From NCBI GenBank assembly GCA_963978545.1, contig OZ021728.1, positions 1,240,001-1,304,000 of the forward strand: a stretch of 64,000 nucleotides of DNA, read 5' to 3'. Positions within the stretch are counted from its first letter, which is position 1, and each line of letters starts with the position of its first letter. The position numbers were made by a program, and so were the translations under genes. Positions 1 to 10,200 of this stretch are shown one piece after another. The stretch is from Linyphia triangularis (Eukaryota; Arthropoda; Arachnida; Araneae; Linyphiidae). Below the pieces are notes generated by a model. The model made no database searches. It worked only from the letters and a program-made list of their open reading frames with translations, and was not told the origin of the DNA.

Positions 1-1659
1 AATAAGGCTGAGAAAGATCGTAAAAAAATTTCTGAAACACAGCTGGTGCAAGTTGCCGTAGGATCAAATGAACCCAAAGATTATACGGATGTCGATCTTA
101 ATAAATTTGTGAAGAAAATCAAATTGGGTGAAGTAACCGCTACAGCACTTCTAGACACAGGCAGTACACGTAATATCTTACGAGATGACATCTACAGAAA
201 AATTAAGCCCCTTCCTTTACTGTCGAAAAATACATCTGTTTTGACCGGCCTAGGCAAAGGTCTAGTTAGAACCATGGGATCGTTCCAGCAAGTAGTCGAC
301 ATTGACGGACACGTGTGCCGACTTGACTTTCAAGTTATCCCTGTTGAGGATTTCAATTTTGAAGCCATCATTGGGTCAGCATTTTTAGCTCATGCTCCCT
401 GTCCTTTTCATGAGAAGACTAAAACTCTCTTGGATGAGTCAGCTGAATGGATATTCTTAACAGAAGATGGAACAGCGAATGAGTTGGATCTTAATCATAT
501 CAAGGAAGCAAATCTTCGTCGAAGTGTAACAGACCTTGTAACTTCCTACCAACCGAAGAAAACAAAGTTCACTGATATTTCAATGAAAATAATTTTGGAA
601 GATGAAATACCAGTTTACCAAAGAGCCCGTCGACTGTCATTTTCTGAACGACAAGAAGTCAACAAGCAAATAGACGAGTGGTTGAAGGATGGAATTGTTC
701 GTCCAAGTTCATCAGATTATGCAAGTCCTGTGGTACTTGTCAAGAAGAAAGATCTCACAACACGAATCTGCGTGGACTACAGACAATTAAATCGCAAGCT
801 AGTTAAAGATAGATTTCCGTTGCCCTTGATTGAAGACGTTCTTGACCGATTGCAAGATGCCAGAGTGTTCAGCACCTTAGACTTGAAGAATGGATTTTTC
901 CATGTGCCAGTTGAAGAAAACAGTCGCAAGTACACATCATTCATTGTTCCGGATGGACAGTATGAATTTTTAAAAGTTCCTTTTGGACTCAGTACAAGTC
1001 CAAGTGTATTCCAGAGATATGTGTACAGTGTATTTAGAGATCTAATGAAAGAAGGCGTTATTGTTATTTATATGGATGATTTGATAATTCCGTCAAACGA
1101 TGAAGCAGAAGGTGTAGAGAAATTGAAAATTGTTCTTCAAAGAGCATCCGAATATGGACTGGAAATAAAGACAAAAAAATGTCAGTTTTTAAAGCACTCA
1201 GTAGAATTTCTGGGTCACATTGTTGAAAATGGAACAGTTCGTCCATCGAGTGAGAAGACACTCGCCGTTAAAAAATTTCCTATTCCAACAAATGTTAAGC
1301 AAGTACAAAGTTTCCTTGGCCTCACAGGTTACTTCAGGAAGTTTATTCAAGGGTATTCGAAGATCGCAAAACCCCTTAGTGATCTCCTTCGAAAGGACTG
1401 TCCATTTGTGTTCGGGTATGAGCAAAAGGATGCCTACGAGAAACTTAAATCCCTTCTCGCCACAAGCCCCGTTTTACATCTATTCAAGCCAGGTCGAAAA
1501 ACTGAACTGCACACTGACGCCAGCAAAGAAGGTTTTGGTGCCGTACTTCTTCAGGAGTCTGATGATGGACAATTACATCCCGTCATTTCATGTCTAAAAA
1601 AACCAGTCCAGCGGAAGAGAAATATAGCAGTTATGAATTGGAGGTTCTCGCAATTGTAG
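1..1659 (+). pseudogene. pol: Gypsy pol, first part: protease, reverse transcriptase, start of RNase H
   Basis: The reading frame is open from base 1, so this is an internal piece of a longer polyprotein. The aspartic protease motif LDTGS is at 151-165. The reverse transcriptase follows with VDYRQLN, FSTLDLKNGF, the PFGLSTSPSVFQR block and the catalytic YMDD at 1069-1080, then FLGHIV and the connection domain. RNase H begins with LHTDASKEGFGAVLLQ at about 1504-1551. After about 1587 the frame leaves the expected protein: a one-base loss just before the segment beginning MSKKT moves RNase H into the next frame, and the tail to the stop at 1659 is out-of-frame. Protease and RT look catalytically complete. 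Confidence 0.93.
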
Positions 1660-2591
1660 AAGCCTTAAAAAAGCTGCGGGTGTATCTGATGGGAAACAAA
1701 TTTAAAATCGTGACAGACTGCTCTGCTTTTCAGATGACAATGAACAAAAAAGATCTAGTAACCAGGATTGCAAGGTGGGCTCTACTTTTAGAAGAATTCG
1801 ATTACGAGATAGTTCATAGACCAGGGCAAAGAATGAAACATGTTGATGCCTTGAGTAGAAATCCAGTGATGATTATTGATGAAACTGTAACTGCAAGATT
1901 GAAAGTTGCTCAATGCAAAGATGAGTACATAACAACACTGAAATCATTAGTAAAAGAGGACAGCCACCAAGAATATTTCTTGAAGAATGACATTTTGTAC
2001 AAGTACGAAAATGGTCGAGAATTAATGGTTGCACCCAAAGGGATGCAGACTGAATTGATTAAATCAGCCCACGAAAAAGGACATTTTTCAGTTGCGAAAA
2101 CAAAAGAAATTGCAAAACGAGACTTCTTCATTCCTGATCTTCATTCCCAGACTGAAACGGTGGTTGCCAATTGCATACCGTGTATCTTGGCAAATAAGAA
2201 AAGCTGCAAGAAAGAAGGAATGTTGCATCCGATTCCCAAAGAAGATCTCATTGTAAAAGAAATCTTAACCGAAGAAATAATGGATTACTACAGCAACCAA
2301 AGGAATCAACTCAGAAGAGAAGCCAAAGAAAACATCCTTAAAATCAAAGATGAAAATAAAAAACAACATGACAGAAAATGCAAAAAGGCTACTATGTATA
2401 AACTGGGTGATTTAGTAGCTATCCAAAGAACTCAATTTGGTACAGGACTGAAGCTAAGACCCAAATTCTTCGGCCCATACGAAGTCACCAAAGTCAATGG
2501 TAGGGACAGATACGAGGTAGCTAAAATAGGGAATCATGCAGGCCCAAATCAAACCACCTCTTCAGCTGACCTCATGAAACCATTTGGGTAG
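1590..2591 (+). pseudogene. pol: Gypsy pol, second part: RNase H end and integrase lacking its core
   Basis: Continues pol in another frame. It opens with YSSYELEVLAIVEALKKLR and the IVTDCSAF strand of RNase H, then HRPGQ and VDALSRNP, which close that domain. The integrase zinc-binding region shows HEKGH and CIPC (the HHCC pattern). Right after MLHPIPKEDL (about 2248) the protein jumps to the C-terminal part (SNQRNQLRREA, then YKLGDLVAIQ and the FFGPYEV motif of the GPY/F domain). The whole DDE catalytic core, usually well over 100 residues, is missing, yet the frame stays open across the junction. The product could not integrate. The stop is the TAG at 2589-2591. Confidence 0.9.
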
Positions 2592-2811
2592 CCCCTTCTA
2601 AAAAAAAAAAAAAATTTTTTTTTTTTCATCATAAGTATAATTGTGTTTGTGTATTTGTATATTCTAATAATGTGTTCATATTCATAACGATATTTAAAAT
2701 GCACAATTTAATGCTCAATTGTATAATTACTATAAAATTATTTGTGTTTGTAAACGATTCGCAGTGCTCTTGATAAGTATTTTAATTTTTTTAAAGTTTT
2801 AAGTACACCGC
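2592..2811 (+). other. Gypsy 3' untranslated stretch
   Basis: This lies between the pol stop and the probable LTR. It starts with an A-run followed by a T-run at 2601-2628 and is otherwise AT-rich. No envelope-like ORF and no clear polypurine tract are visible next to the proposed LTR start, which weakens the LTR boundary call. Confidence 0.5.
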
Positions 2812-3114
2812 TGTGGTCAGCGACATGTCAGGACGGCCGATTTGTGGGATTTCCCCCCCGACTTGAGCACTTCGGATCGTATTGGTTAGGAGCAGTACTA
2901 CGTCACTGCGTGACGTTGTTGCTTCCTGCCAGCCGTTTTATTTGAATTCCATTCCACGCTATGTAACTAAATTTGTAAGACGTATTTGTAAGAGCTCTTC
3001 GGAGCGATGTACTAAATGAACAATAGCTTTTTTAAAATTCCTCTAGACATCGACCGTTAAATAAACTATGTTCATGTTAAAAAGAAGATTTTATTTCAAA
3101 CTCAGCATCCCTAC
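2812..3114 (+). repeat. Probable 3' LTR of the Gypsy element
   Basis: It begins TGTGGTCAGCG and ends CATCCCTACA, i.e. with the usual TG...CA ends. It is less AT-rich than its surroundings. The right boundary is well supported because family C sequence starts at 3115 and matches an uninterrupted copy near 28.01 kb. The left boundary rests only on the TG and on composition, as the 5' LTR is outside the window. Confidence 0.6.
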
Positions 3115-3762
3115 ATATATTTTACAAAACGATTTCAAATAGGGCTACAGCTTTGAAATTTTCAATATAAGTAGTTGCGGCCTTCCAAATGGATTTTTGA
3201 AAAACAGAATTTTAAAACTTTCTTTGTTTTTTAATTTTATTTTTTTAATGAATTATCAAATATTTTACAAAACGAGTTGTAATTGGGCTACAGTTCTGAA
3301 ATTTTCAACACAAGTAATTTTGGCCTTCTAATTGGATTGACAAAAAGAATATTAAAACTTTAATTTGTTTTTTAATTAGCTTTTTCACAAAAAGCGACTT
3401 CTAATAGCCCTAGAGCTCTGAAAGTTTCAACATAAGTAGTTTTGACCTCTAATTTTGCTTTCCACAAACACGTGTTAAAATAATCTGAAAGTAGTGTTGC
3501 ATTATTGTATTAATGGGGATTTTTTTCTTCTCGCATAGTAACGAACCTTTTAACGAGTGAAGTAAGCTTCTGTTTTTGTGTCAATGAACTTTTCAGAGAA
3601 CGAAGCGAGCTCGATTTTGAGTAGCGATGAAACATCCTGCGAGCGAAGCGCCAAAAACTGGGACCTATACGCGAATGACAGACTTCCGCAACGCGAGGCA
3701 TCACAGCCAGCTAAAATATGGCACATGTTAACATTTCGTAGCGAAGCACGGGTATTCAGCTA
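3115..3762 (-). repeat. Family C interspersed repeat, copy 1 (interrupted by the Gypsy element)
   Basis: Family C read on the sense strand starts TAGCTGAATACCCGTGCTTC, passes through a GC-richer block of ~43-bp units (each with GCTCGCTTCGCTCGC and AAGGTTCATTGCT), then an AT-rich block of ~120-bp units (ACTACTTATGTTGAAAATTT, TAGCCCTATTAGAAATCG), and ends near TTATTATAGATT. This copy is antisense. Its AT-rich end is cut by the Gypsy insertion at 3114/3115 and its start is at 3762. I cannot assign a superfamily. Confidence 0.75.
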
Positions 3763-5054
3763 GTGTTAAATTAATTAATAATCAATATAAATTTCCAACA
3801 ACAATTAATTTAATGTATTTAAAATTAGGTATTTCACACAAAGAAAAATAATTTAAAATATTTTCATTATCTTTTCTTATTTAAAAAATTACTAAAATGC
3901 ATGTCACTGAGCAAAGCATCATTATCCTGGCATTACACTCAATATTTTAATTAGATGAGATGGGGGCTGGTTAAAAAATCTAATTTTATTCATATGTAAC
4001 AGGATATATTAGTTTTATTCAGAACTATCGATACTCATATTTCCTAAGGTTATATTCTGAGATCATTTTATTTTAAGTGGTGGCACCAGAATGAGTAGGG
4101 TTAGCAGGTTGGATCAAGGACATCGACTGTATTGTCTTTTTTAAACATTTCAATCCGGCGGTGCACACCACAGAAGTCTGTCTTAGTGATAATCCACGAA
4201 TCCCACCTTTCTATCAATATCATGGATTTACGTAGTGAGATCCATATTCTTCACTTGAGCTTTTTATTACATTTTATTACAATCAGAGAGCGTATAAGTA
4301 GTTTAAGAAACAGTTAGATATGCACTGGGTGATCATCATTAGGCAATAATTGGATTACACTGTTTAGGTAAGTAACTTATATTTTGAATATATTTAATTT
4401 AGGTTATTTTGTTACCATATTTGGTTACTTATGTTTGCGTACTGTTGGTTTTTATAAAATTTGTCAGCTTCCATTATGTATTGCATTTTTCCAGTACGAT
4501 TGTCAAACGCTGTGTCAACTTTGTGTATTGTATTATGTATATTGCATTGTATTATGTACATTTTATTGTATTATGTATATTGTATTGTGAAATCCTGTAA
4601 CTATTGTATGTGCATGATCCTGTAACTAAGCTATATTGTATGTATGATCGTGTAACTATCGTATGCAAATTATTTTCTATTTCTATATACGTGTATATAT
4701 ATATATTTACTCGACCAACCCTGTTGGGCCTTGAGCCTGTTGTTGGTCCTAAAATTTGTATTTGTATAAACTTCAACTCCACCATTGTGGTGCCAAATAT
4801 CATATTAATACACAAAAGTGTATTTATACCGTATGTGATACTTGGATAAAATTCAATTCAAACAAGAATAGGAATACATACGATATTTTTTAATGACTTT
4901 TAAGGTGGGCCAGGGTGAGAACACCTGCACGTCAAATCCTACAAAATCTGGTAACGCAAACGGGAATCGCTCAAGTGAGCATATTTCAGTTTTCCTATAT
5001 CTACCCTTGTTGACATTTGTATTAACTTTCTGTCATGGAAGTGCGAGAATTATT
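3763..5054. other. No gene seen
   Basis: AT-rich sequence with only short chance ORFs. It holds a small tandem repeat (listed separately) and otherwise nothing I recognise. Confidence 0.6.
4524..4670. repeat. Small tandem repeats
   Basis: Two adjacent short arrays. First a ~20-bp unit around TTGTATTATGTATATTG, three to four copies to about 4587. Then a ~27-30-bp unit containing ATCCTGTAACTA, three copies at about 4591, 4617 and 4647. Confidence 0.7.
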
Positions 5055-5066
5055 GATGAGTCAATG

Positions 5067-5242
5067 GTTGGTTGGTTGTATTCAGATTATCTGGCGCCGT
5101 CAGCAACACGAGGACTATAATGCGCCGAAACATTCGTCATTAGACAAGCCAACATGCATTTACAAACACCCATGCCAACACGGGACTCGGAACCTCACGG
5201 ACTAGAAGCTAGCACGCTAACCACTACACCGTTTGATAGGCC
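5067..5242 (-). mobile_element. tRNA-derived SINE, copy 1
   Basis: Best family description. The sense strand starts GCCGACCAAACGGTATAG, has a tRNA-like A box (TAGTGGTTAGCGTG), a B box (GGTTCCGAGTCCCG in fuller copies), a unique body (GACGAATGTTTCGGCGCAT, ACGGCGCCAGATAATCTG) and a tail AAAACAACC(AACC)n. An internal RNA polymerase III promoter is expected for a tRNA-derived SINE. This copy is flanked by the exact 12-bp duplication GATGAGTCAATG (5055-5066 and 5243-5254), proving insertion. Confidence 0.92.
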
Positions 5243-5254
5243 GATGAGTCAATG

Positions 5255-6004
5255 AGTAAAGGATGTAGCTTTTATGTACAGATCACTCAGCAAGTGGACA
5301 GCTCAACTGCAGCGGCAACTCAATGCCAATTAAGTAGGGAGATGAAAATGGAGGGATTTTTGTTCAGTGGGCACATGGAAATTTCACACCTACTAAATTT
5401 GGAATTCATTTCTTGCAGTGGGCTATGACGTAGGCGTTACCATCAACGGCAAAGGTTTAAGGTCGTGATATTTTTAATACTTATTTCATTAATAACATCC
5501 GCATTACAGTAATTGTTTATATTTTGATTGGTCGAGTTAAACCAGTCTATAATAAGTCCACGATACAGAGAAAAAAAAGGGAAAATCATTTTCCATGGTT
5601 TTAGATAAAATAGGAAATGGGGTGCTTCACATGGAGTTAAAGAGTCCATGAAACATATTTTCAGAAGTAAGAATCCACGTTTTAAAATCTTATACATTGA
5701 CCTCTATTTTGTGTGTATGTGCGTGGCTGTGTATGTCAATGGCAGGCAAATATGTGGCGCCTTAATTAAGCCCCTTGTGCCTTCATCCAATCGGATCATT
5801 TTCTTTATGTTCTGAAACGTGAAAGGAAAAAAAATATTTCATTCTTCTCTGTTAATCCTAAACTTGCAATTATTGGGACAAAAATAGTTTATTTGAAGCG
5901 TTCATTCATTTTTCTAATTCCGGAGTAGCCAGCAATTTAATAGAGTTTTGCAACAACATTTTGAATTTCGGATATAGAATGTAGAAGAAAAATGTTAGTA
6001 GATC
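5255..6004. other. No gene seen; one family W fragment
   Basis: About 5699-5800 resembles the start of family W (TTTTGTGTGTATGTGCGTGG ... GGCAAAT), compare the copies at 12.0, 46.3 and 54.5 kb. The rest is not recognised. Confidence 0.5.
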
Positions 6005-6127
6005 ATGAATCTACTGGTCAGCAGGGGCAAAAATGGCAAAACTATTCAAAAATCGAATGAAATGAACTAAATCAGATTGCCAAATGTGCCATAAACTTGC
6101 AGAAAAATGGACATCGTTTTTACTTTC
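6005..6127 (+). repeat. Family D fragment
   Basis: It matches the left arm interior of family D (CACTGGTCTGCC-like start, then AAAATGGC..AAACT, ATCGA, TGAACTAAATC, GATTGCCAAATGTG). It stops where family B begins. Confidence 0.65.
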
Positions 6128-6990
6128 AATGACCCATATGTTTAACATAAGATAATAAAAGTATAGCAATCGGTCAGATTTTTTTTTTTTTTGCATTTTT
6201 CCACACTTTGGAAAATCCTGGTTGGTTGTATTCAGATTATCTGGCGCCGTCAGCAACACGAGGGCTATAATGCGCAGAAACATTCGTCATTAGACAGGCC
6301 AACATGCATTTACAAACACCCATGCCAACACGGGACTCGGAACCCGCAACCTCGCGGTCTAGAAGCTAGCACGCTAACCACTATACCGTTTTGGAAAATC
6401 CCGACTTCAAAAAAGTGGTCTCTAGAAAAAATGACTATCCGTGTGTCTGTGTGTACGAGGTCAGCATAACTCCCGAGCAAATCGACTTTACGATGATCAA
6501 ATTTGGAGTGCGTGTTAGTGATGGCTATGGGACCTAGCCATTAATAAGGTTAAAATCATGAAATAATCGTGTTTTTCAGCAATTTCTAAAAAGCGTCTTA
6601 AACGAATTTGATTAAAATCTCTGAGCTAATGCCTCTGAAGGTGTTGTAATCGTCCTCACTTTCGAAATTCCTGTCGAAACGAGATAAAAGAGTAAAAAGT
6701 CGAAAAACAAGTGCCTTTAACACAGAACTCTATGCCCTTGAGCATCGAGCATCAACGATTGATTTTTTTTCTTTCTGTTTCACGCACAAGAATGGAAAAT
6801 GTTATGTCGATCGAATTACATCACCAATTACGTGATTTTGTTTTATGTAAATATTATTGCCAGAAAAATAGCCAAACTGGCGATTTTTATTTAAATGAGT
6901 GAAAATATGAAAACGGTAAATAACACTATATAAAATTTTAATGCAGTGATCAATATTATAGTGTAATTGAAAGTTGTTTCACATACTTAG
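6128..6990 (+). repeat. Family B repeat, copy 1, with a nested SINE
   Basis: Family B is an ~0.75-0.85-kb repeat. It begins near the self-complementary ATATGTnTACATAT followed by GGGTAATGA, passes through GGTCAGCATAACTC, GGGACCTA and AGCAATTGCT, and ends around GAAAATATGAAAACGG. No coding capacity is visible. This copy carries SINE copy 2 at 6219-6389. Related copies lie near 14.5, 21.4 (antisense), 49.5 (fragment), 51.7 (antisense) and 59.3 kb. Confidence 0.75.
6219..6389 (-). mobile_element. tRNA-derived SINE, copy 2, inside family B
   Basis: Flanked by the 12-bp duplication TTTGGAAAATCC (6207-6218 and 6390-6401). It sits at the same point of family B as SINE copy 14 at 59.36 kb and in the same orientation. 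Confidence 0.92.
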
Positions 6991-7480
6991 TTAAATGTTT
7001 TTCGTTCAGATGGGCCGGTTACCGGTATCGCATGTGATAATAAGACTCCTGGTAGAACGACTAATCAGAAGGTTGTTTTCTTGTTTTGAATCATGGGATG
7101 GCTCTTGATAATAATGGTTTAATTACACTGCTAACTTTGCTACATTCTATTTCTAAACTAATAAATTAAATCATATTGTTCGAAAGATTTGAAGCCAAAG
7201 CAGATCAAAACTTGCAGAAATTTATTCCAATATGGCTCTTCGCAGATTCTCTTACAACTCCAGAACTTCTCGTTCTAGTAGAGACTCAATACAGCTCTAT
7301 ACACAACAATAGAGCACAAAAGAGCAGTTAAAAACTTGACAACACAACTGCCAAAATCGCCGCCAAAGACAATTCAATACAGTTCTCTTTCGGAACTCTC
7401 TGAATGCTCGCTAACTCAACATCTCAACTCAGTATTTTCAGTCAACTAACGGCTAACTCACTCAACTCATTTGACCGGTC

Positions 7481-7512
7481 TTATATAGGAGTCAAACCTT
7501 CTTGAAACTTCT
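7481..7512 (-). promoter_or_regulatory. LTR a: TATA box and heat-shock-element-like array
   Basis: On the sense strand an array of alternating triplets precedes TATATAAG. Read on + it is TTCttGAAacTTCt at 7499-7512, with TTATATAGG at 7481-7489. The LINE inserted exactly in this array and its target duplication repeats part of it at 9800-9811. Confidence 0.6.
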
Positions 7513-9799
7513 GTTGTTGTTGTTGTTTCTAATCTCCCTTTTGTCTGACGAAGTCAGACAATATCAGTGAAGCCATTGACATTAATGAAGTCTGACACTA
7601 GTTGTGGACAGTTATAAATGTCCTCCCAGTCCAGTCCAAGGCAGTCCAAAATGTGCTGAGGTGATGCCTGTTCTTTTTGGCATTTAGGGCAAAGAGGAAA
7701 ATTTTTGCTTCCCCCGGAATATGTTAGGCCTTTAAGGTGACCACTAGCAAGTCGGGACAAACGGGTATTGGTGTGCCTATCACAAGGAAGAGATAGGGAG
7801 TGTCCTGGCTTTTTGGCTTTATACCATTCGTGAGATGGAGGTATATGCCATTTCGCTTTATTTTGAGCAATTTTCTTTGAGTATAACTCTTGATATGTGA
7901 GTTCTTGAGTAGAGAGGACAGGGTGTTCTAGTCCCTCCTTAGCAAGAGTGTCAGCCAATTCATTTCCGTGGATGTCAACATGTGACGGGATCCACTGAAA
8001 GTGCACTTTGTGCAGTCGGGATATGCTCTTGACTTTGCGTATTATGGATAGACTGGTTTTGTCTCCCACGAGGGCCCAGTTTTTAAGGTGTTGAATGGAA
8101 CTTCGGCTATCGGATAGAATCCATAAGTCTCCGTAGTTGACCTCGCCAAAGATATTCTCTAAACCCAGGTCAATTGCTATTAATTCGCTTCGAAAGACAG
8201 AGCAGAAATCTAGATTACGTTGTTTAATAGAATGTTTCTCTACGGGCGTTTCTATATAAATTCCACTGCCTGCCTGTATATCTATTTTGCTGCCATCTGT
8301 ATAGATTTTGATGTCAATTGAAGGAATTTGATTAATAATTTCCAATGCCAATTGCCTAAGAAATTCCGGACAACATTCATTCTTATTAAGCGTGGTGGGA
8401 AGGCAATCAATAAAATCAACATTGGAGAGTCCATCGTAAATGTTCAAATTAGTATTAAGACAGTGGGGCTCTACATTATCTGCCATTAACTTCTGTGATT
8501 TAACTTGGCTGAAAGGACTGTGTTTCTTAAGTCTTTGATTGCTTGTCCAGTTATTTAAGTAATAGGCCGTTTTATTTTCTTGGTTTAAGCTGGAAAGTTT
8601 ATTGAAATATTTGACCAAGCCTGCCTGCCTTCTGAGAGAGAGTGGTTGCAGATCCGCTTCGTAAAGGACAATTTCTGAAGGACAGCTACGTTTCAGTCCT
8701 GTGATTATGCGGGCAGCACTCAAGTGAATCCTTTCCAATTTGTTCAAGTTCGTATCAGAAGCACAGCAGTAGATAGGGCAGCCATATTCTAGAATAGGTC
8801 TAATAAGTGCCTGATAGGAGGTTCTGAGAGTAGTTGCGTCCGCTCCCCAGTCTCTACCTGCAATGTGCTTAATAATATTTAATCTTTTCCTGGCTTTCAA
8901 GGCTATATATTCAATGTGTTTATTGCAAGTAAATTCGGGATCAAGAATGAAACCCAAATATTTTGGATGTTTCTCGTAGGTGAGTTGAGGAACAAGGATG
9001 GCTGGTAGTTAAAGAGGTGCTTATTTGTAGTAAAGAAAGTGGTAATAGATTTGAAGGGGTTAAAACTCAATTTATGTTCATCTGCAAACATGGAAATGGC
9101 TTCTAAAGAGCTATTGAGCTTCGATTCAATTACATCTATGGCATTACCGGAGCTCCAAAGAGCAATATCATCTGCAAACATTCCGATATGAGTTCCTGGG
9201 GAAACTGTTTTCTCAATTCCGGCTAAATATAAAGTGAAGAGAGTTGGGCTGAGGACTGTTCCCTGTGGGACACCCTGGCTAAGTTGGTAAATATCAGAGA
9301 GGGTTCGATTGAACTTAACTCTAATAAATCTATGTTTAAGATAGTCTGAGATCCATGTCAAAGTATTTCCCCGGATTTTGAAGACATCATGTAGCTTTAC
9401 AATGAGTTTATCCTTCCAAACGCGGTCAAAAGCCTTCGTGAGGTCGAGAAGGGCTGCGACACTATGATGAGTTGGTTTACGATTCTGCGCATCCCTAATA
9501 GATTGTGCAAGGAACAAAACTTGGTCTATCGTGCTGTGGCCTCTACGAAAACCAAATTGTTCCTTAGGGATAGAACGATGTTTTTCAAGGAAGAACTGGA
9601 GTCTAATCAAGACCATTTTCTCCATTAGTTTGCTTGTGATACATGTCAAAGCTATGGGTCTGAAATCTCCAGGCGAGCAGGTACCTTTAGTTGGCTTCTT
9701 GATTGGGATAATTGTGGCTTTCTTCCATTCAAAAGGTAGACGCCCCTTTCTCCAAGAGAGGTTGATCAAGTCGAGCAGTTTTTGTTTTCCGCTGCATCC
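7513..9799 (-). mobile_element. Non-LTR retrotransposon (jockey/I-like), 5'-truncated
   Basis: An antisense LINE of 2287 bp inserted in solo LTR a, flanked by the 12-bp duplication CTTGAAACTTCT (7501-7512 and 9800-9811). Its 3' end is at 7513: sense GAGATTAGAAAC followed by (AAC)n, just after a perfect short hairpin, TCTGACTTCGTCAGA, that overlaps the ORF2 stop. The 5' end is truncated inside the region preceding RT, so ORF1 and the endonuclease are absent. This is the common outcome of incomplete target-primed reverse transcription. Confidence 0.93.
7554..9799 (-). pseudogene. LINE ORF2: reverse transcriptase, RNase H and CCHC tail, frameshifted
   Basis: The frame is open to the truncated 5' end at 9799. 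Reverse transcriptase motifs are RPIALTCITSKLMEK, GFRRGHSTIDQ, LLDLTKAFDRVW, SQGVPQGTVLSPTLF and the catalytic FADD at about 9168-9179. A one-base indel at about 8970-9005 shifts the frame: the RT frame runs on to 8903 out of register, while the correct continuation (KYLGFILDP) reads in a second frame down to 7554. That frame holds the thumb region and an RNase H with all four acidic positions (YTDGSK, FRSELIAI, LSDSRSS, GNELADTLAKE). Near the C-terminus is C-x2-C-x8-H-x3-C (LCPKCQ...HILDC). RNase H after RT points to the jockey/I group. Only one frameshift and no nonsense codons suggest a fairly young copy. Confidence 0.93.
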
Positions 9800-10200
9800 C
9801 TTGAAACTTCTAGAGGTAGATATTTGGAGAACTTTCCAGATCGTACTCGAAAAGTCCTATACATGTACTTGCGGACCGAAAATGTCGCCAAATGGTCGCC
9901 AAGTTTGGCGATTTCTCGCCAAATTTGGCGACAAAAATTAGTCACCAAAATCGTCGCCAACTTGGCTCTATCTCGCCAATTTGGCGAGATTATAATGTTA
10001 AATGCCCTGCTCCTTGTAAAACTCGCTTCCCAGCGTTACCTCTGTAAAACTCGTTATCAAGCATTAAAGACCCATATTGCAGGGAAGCCAACTTAAGACA
10101 AACTATTGCACTGCCTTATGCGAAATGTACATAAATTTTCCTATTTACAAAATTAACACTACGAAATATTTACAAATATACAAAAATTTCGTAACAATAT

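Larger units (their letters stand above)
1..3114 (+). mobile_element. Ty3/Gypsy LTR retrotransposon, 3' part
   Basis: The element enters from the left edge, so its 5' LTR, gag and the start of pol lie outside the window. Visible in order are protease, reverse transcriptase, RNase H, the integrase zinc-binding region, the integrase C-terminal domain, an untranslated stretch and a probable 3' LTR. It is dead: pol is frameshifted near 1587 and the integrase catalytic core is deleted. Sequence after 3114 is a family C repeat that matches the interior of another copy near 28.0 kb, so the element landed inside that repeat. Domain order is that of Ty3/Gypsy elements; I do not assign a clade. Confidence 0.93.
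7177..10196 (-). repeat. Solo LTR a, split by a LINE
   Basis: One LTR of the TGTTACG...GCAACA family (~700 bp when intact), read antisense. The two halves are 7177-7512 and 9800-10196, with the LINE between them. The outer ends carry the 4-bp duplication ATAT (7173-7176 and 10197-10200). A few bases are missing next to the sense 3' end: TGTT runs straight into CGAAAG. No internal retroviral-type sequence is attached, so this is a solo LTR, probably left by LTR-LTR recombination. Confidence 0.9.

Noticed and set aside
1575..1660. Programmed frameshift in the Gypsy pol
   Set aside because: The shift lies in the middle of RNase H, where no such element uses recoding, and a one-base loss explains it.
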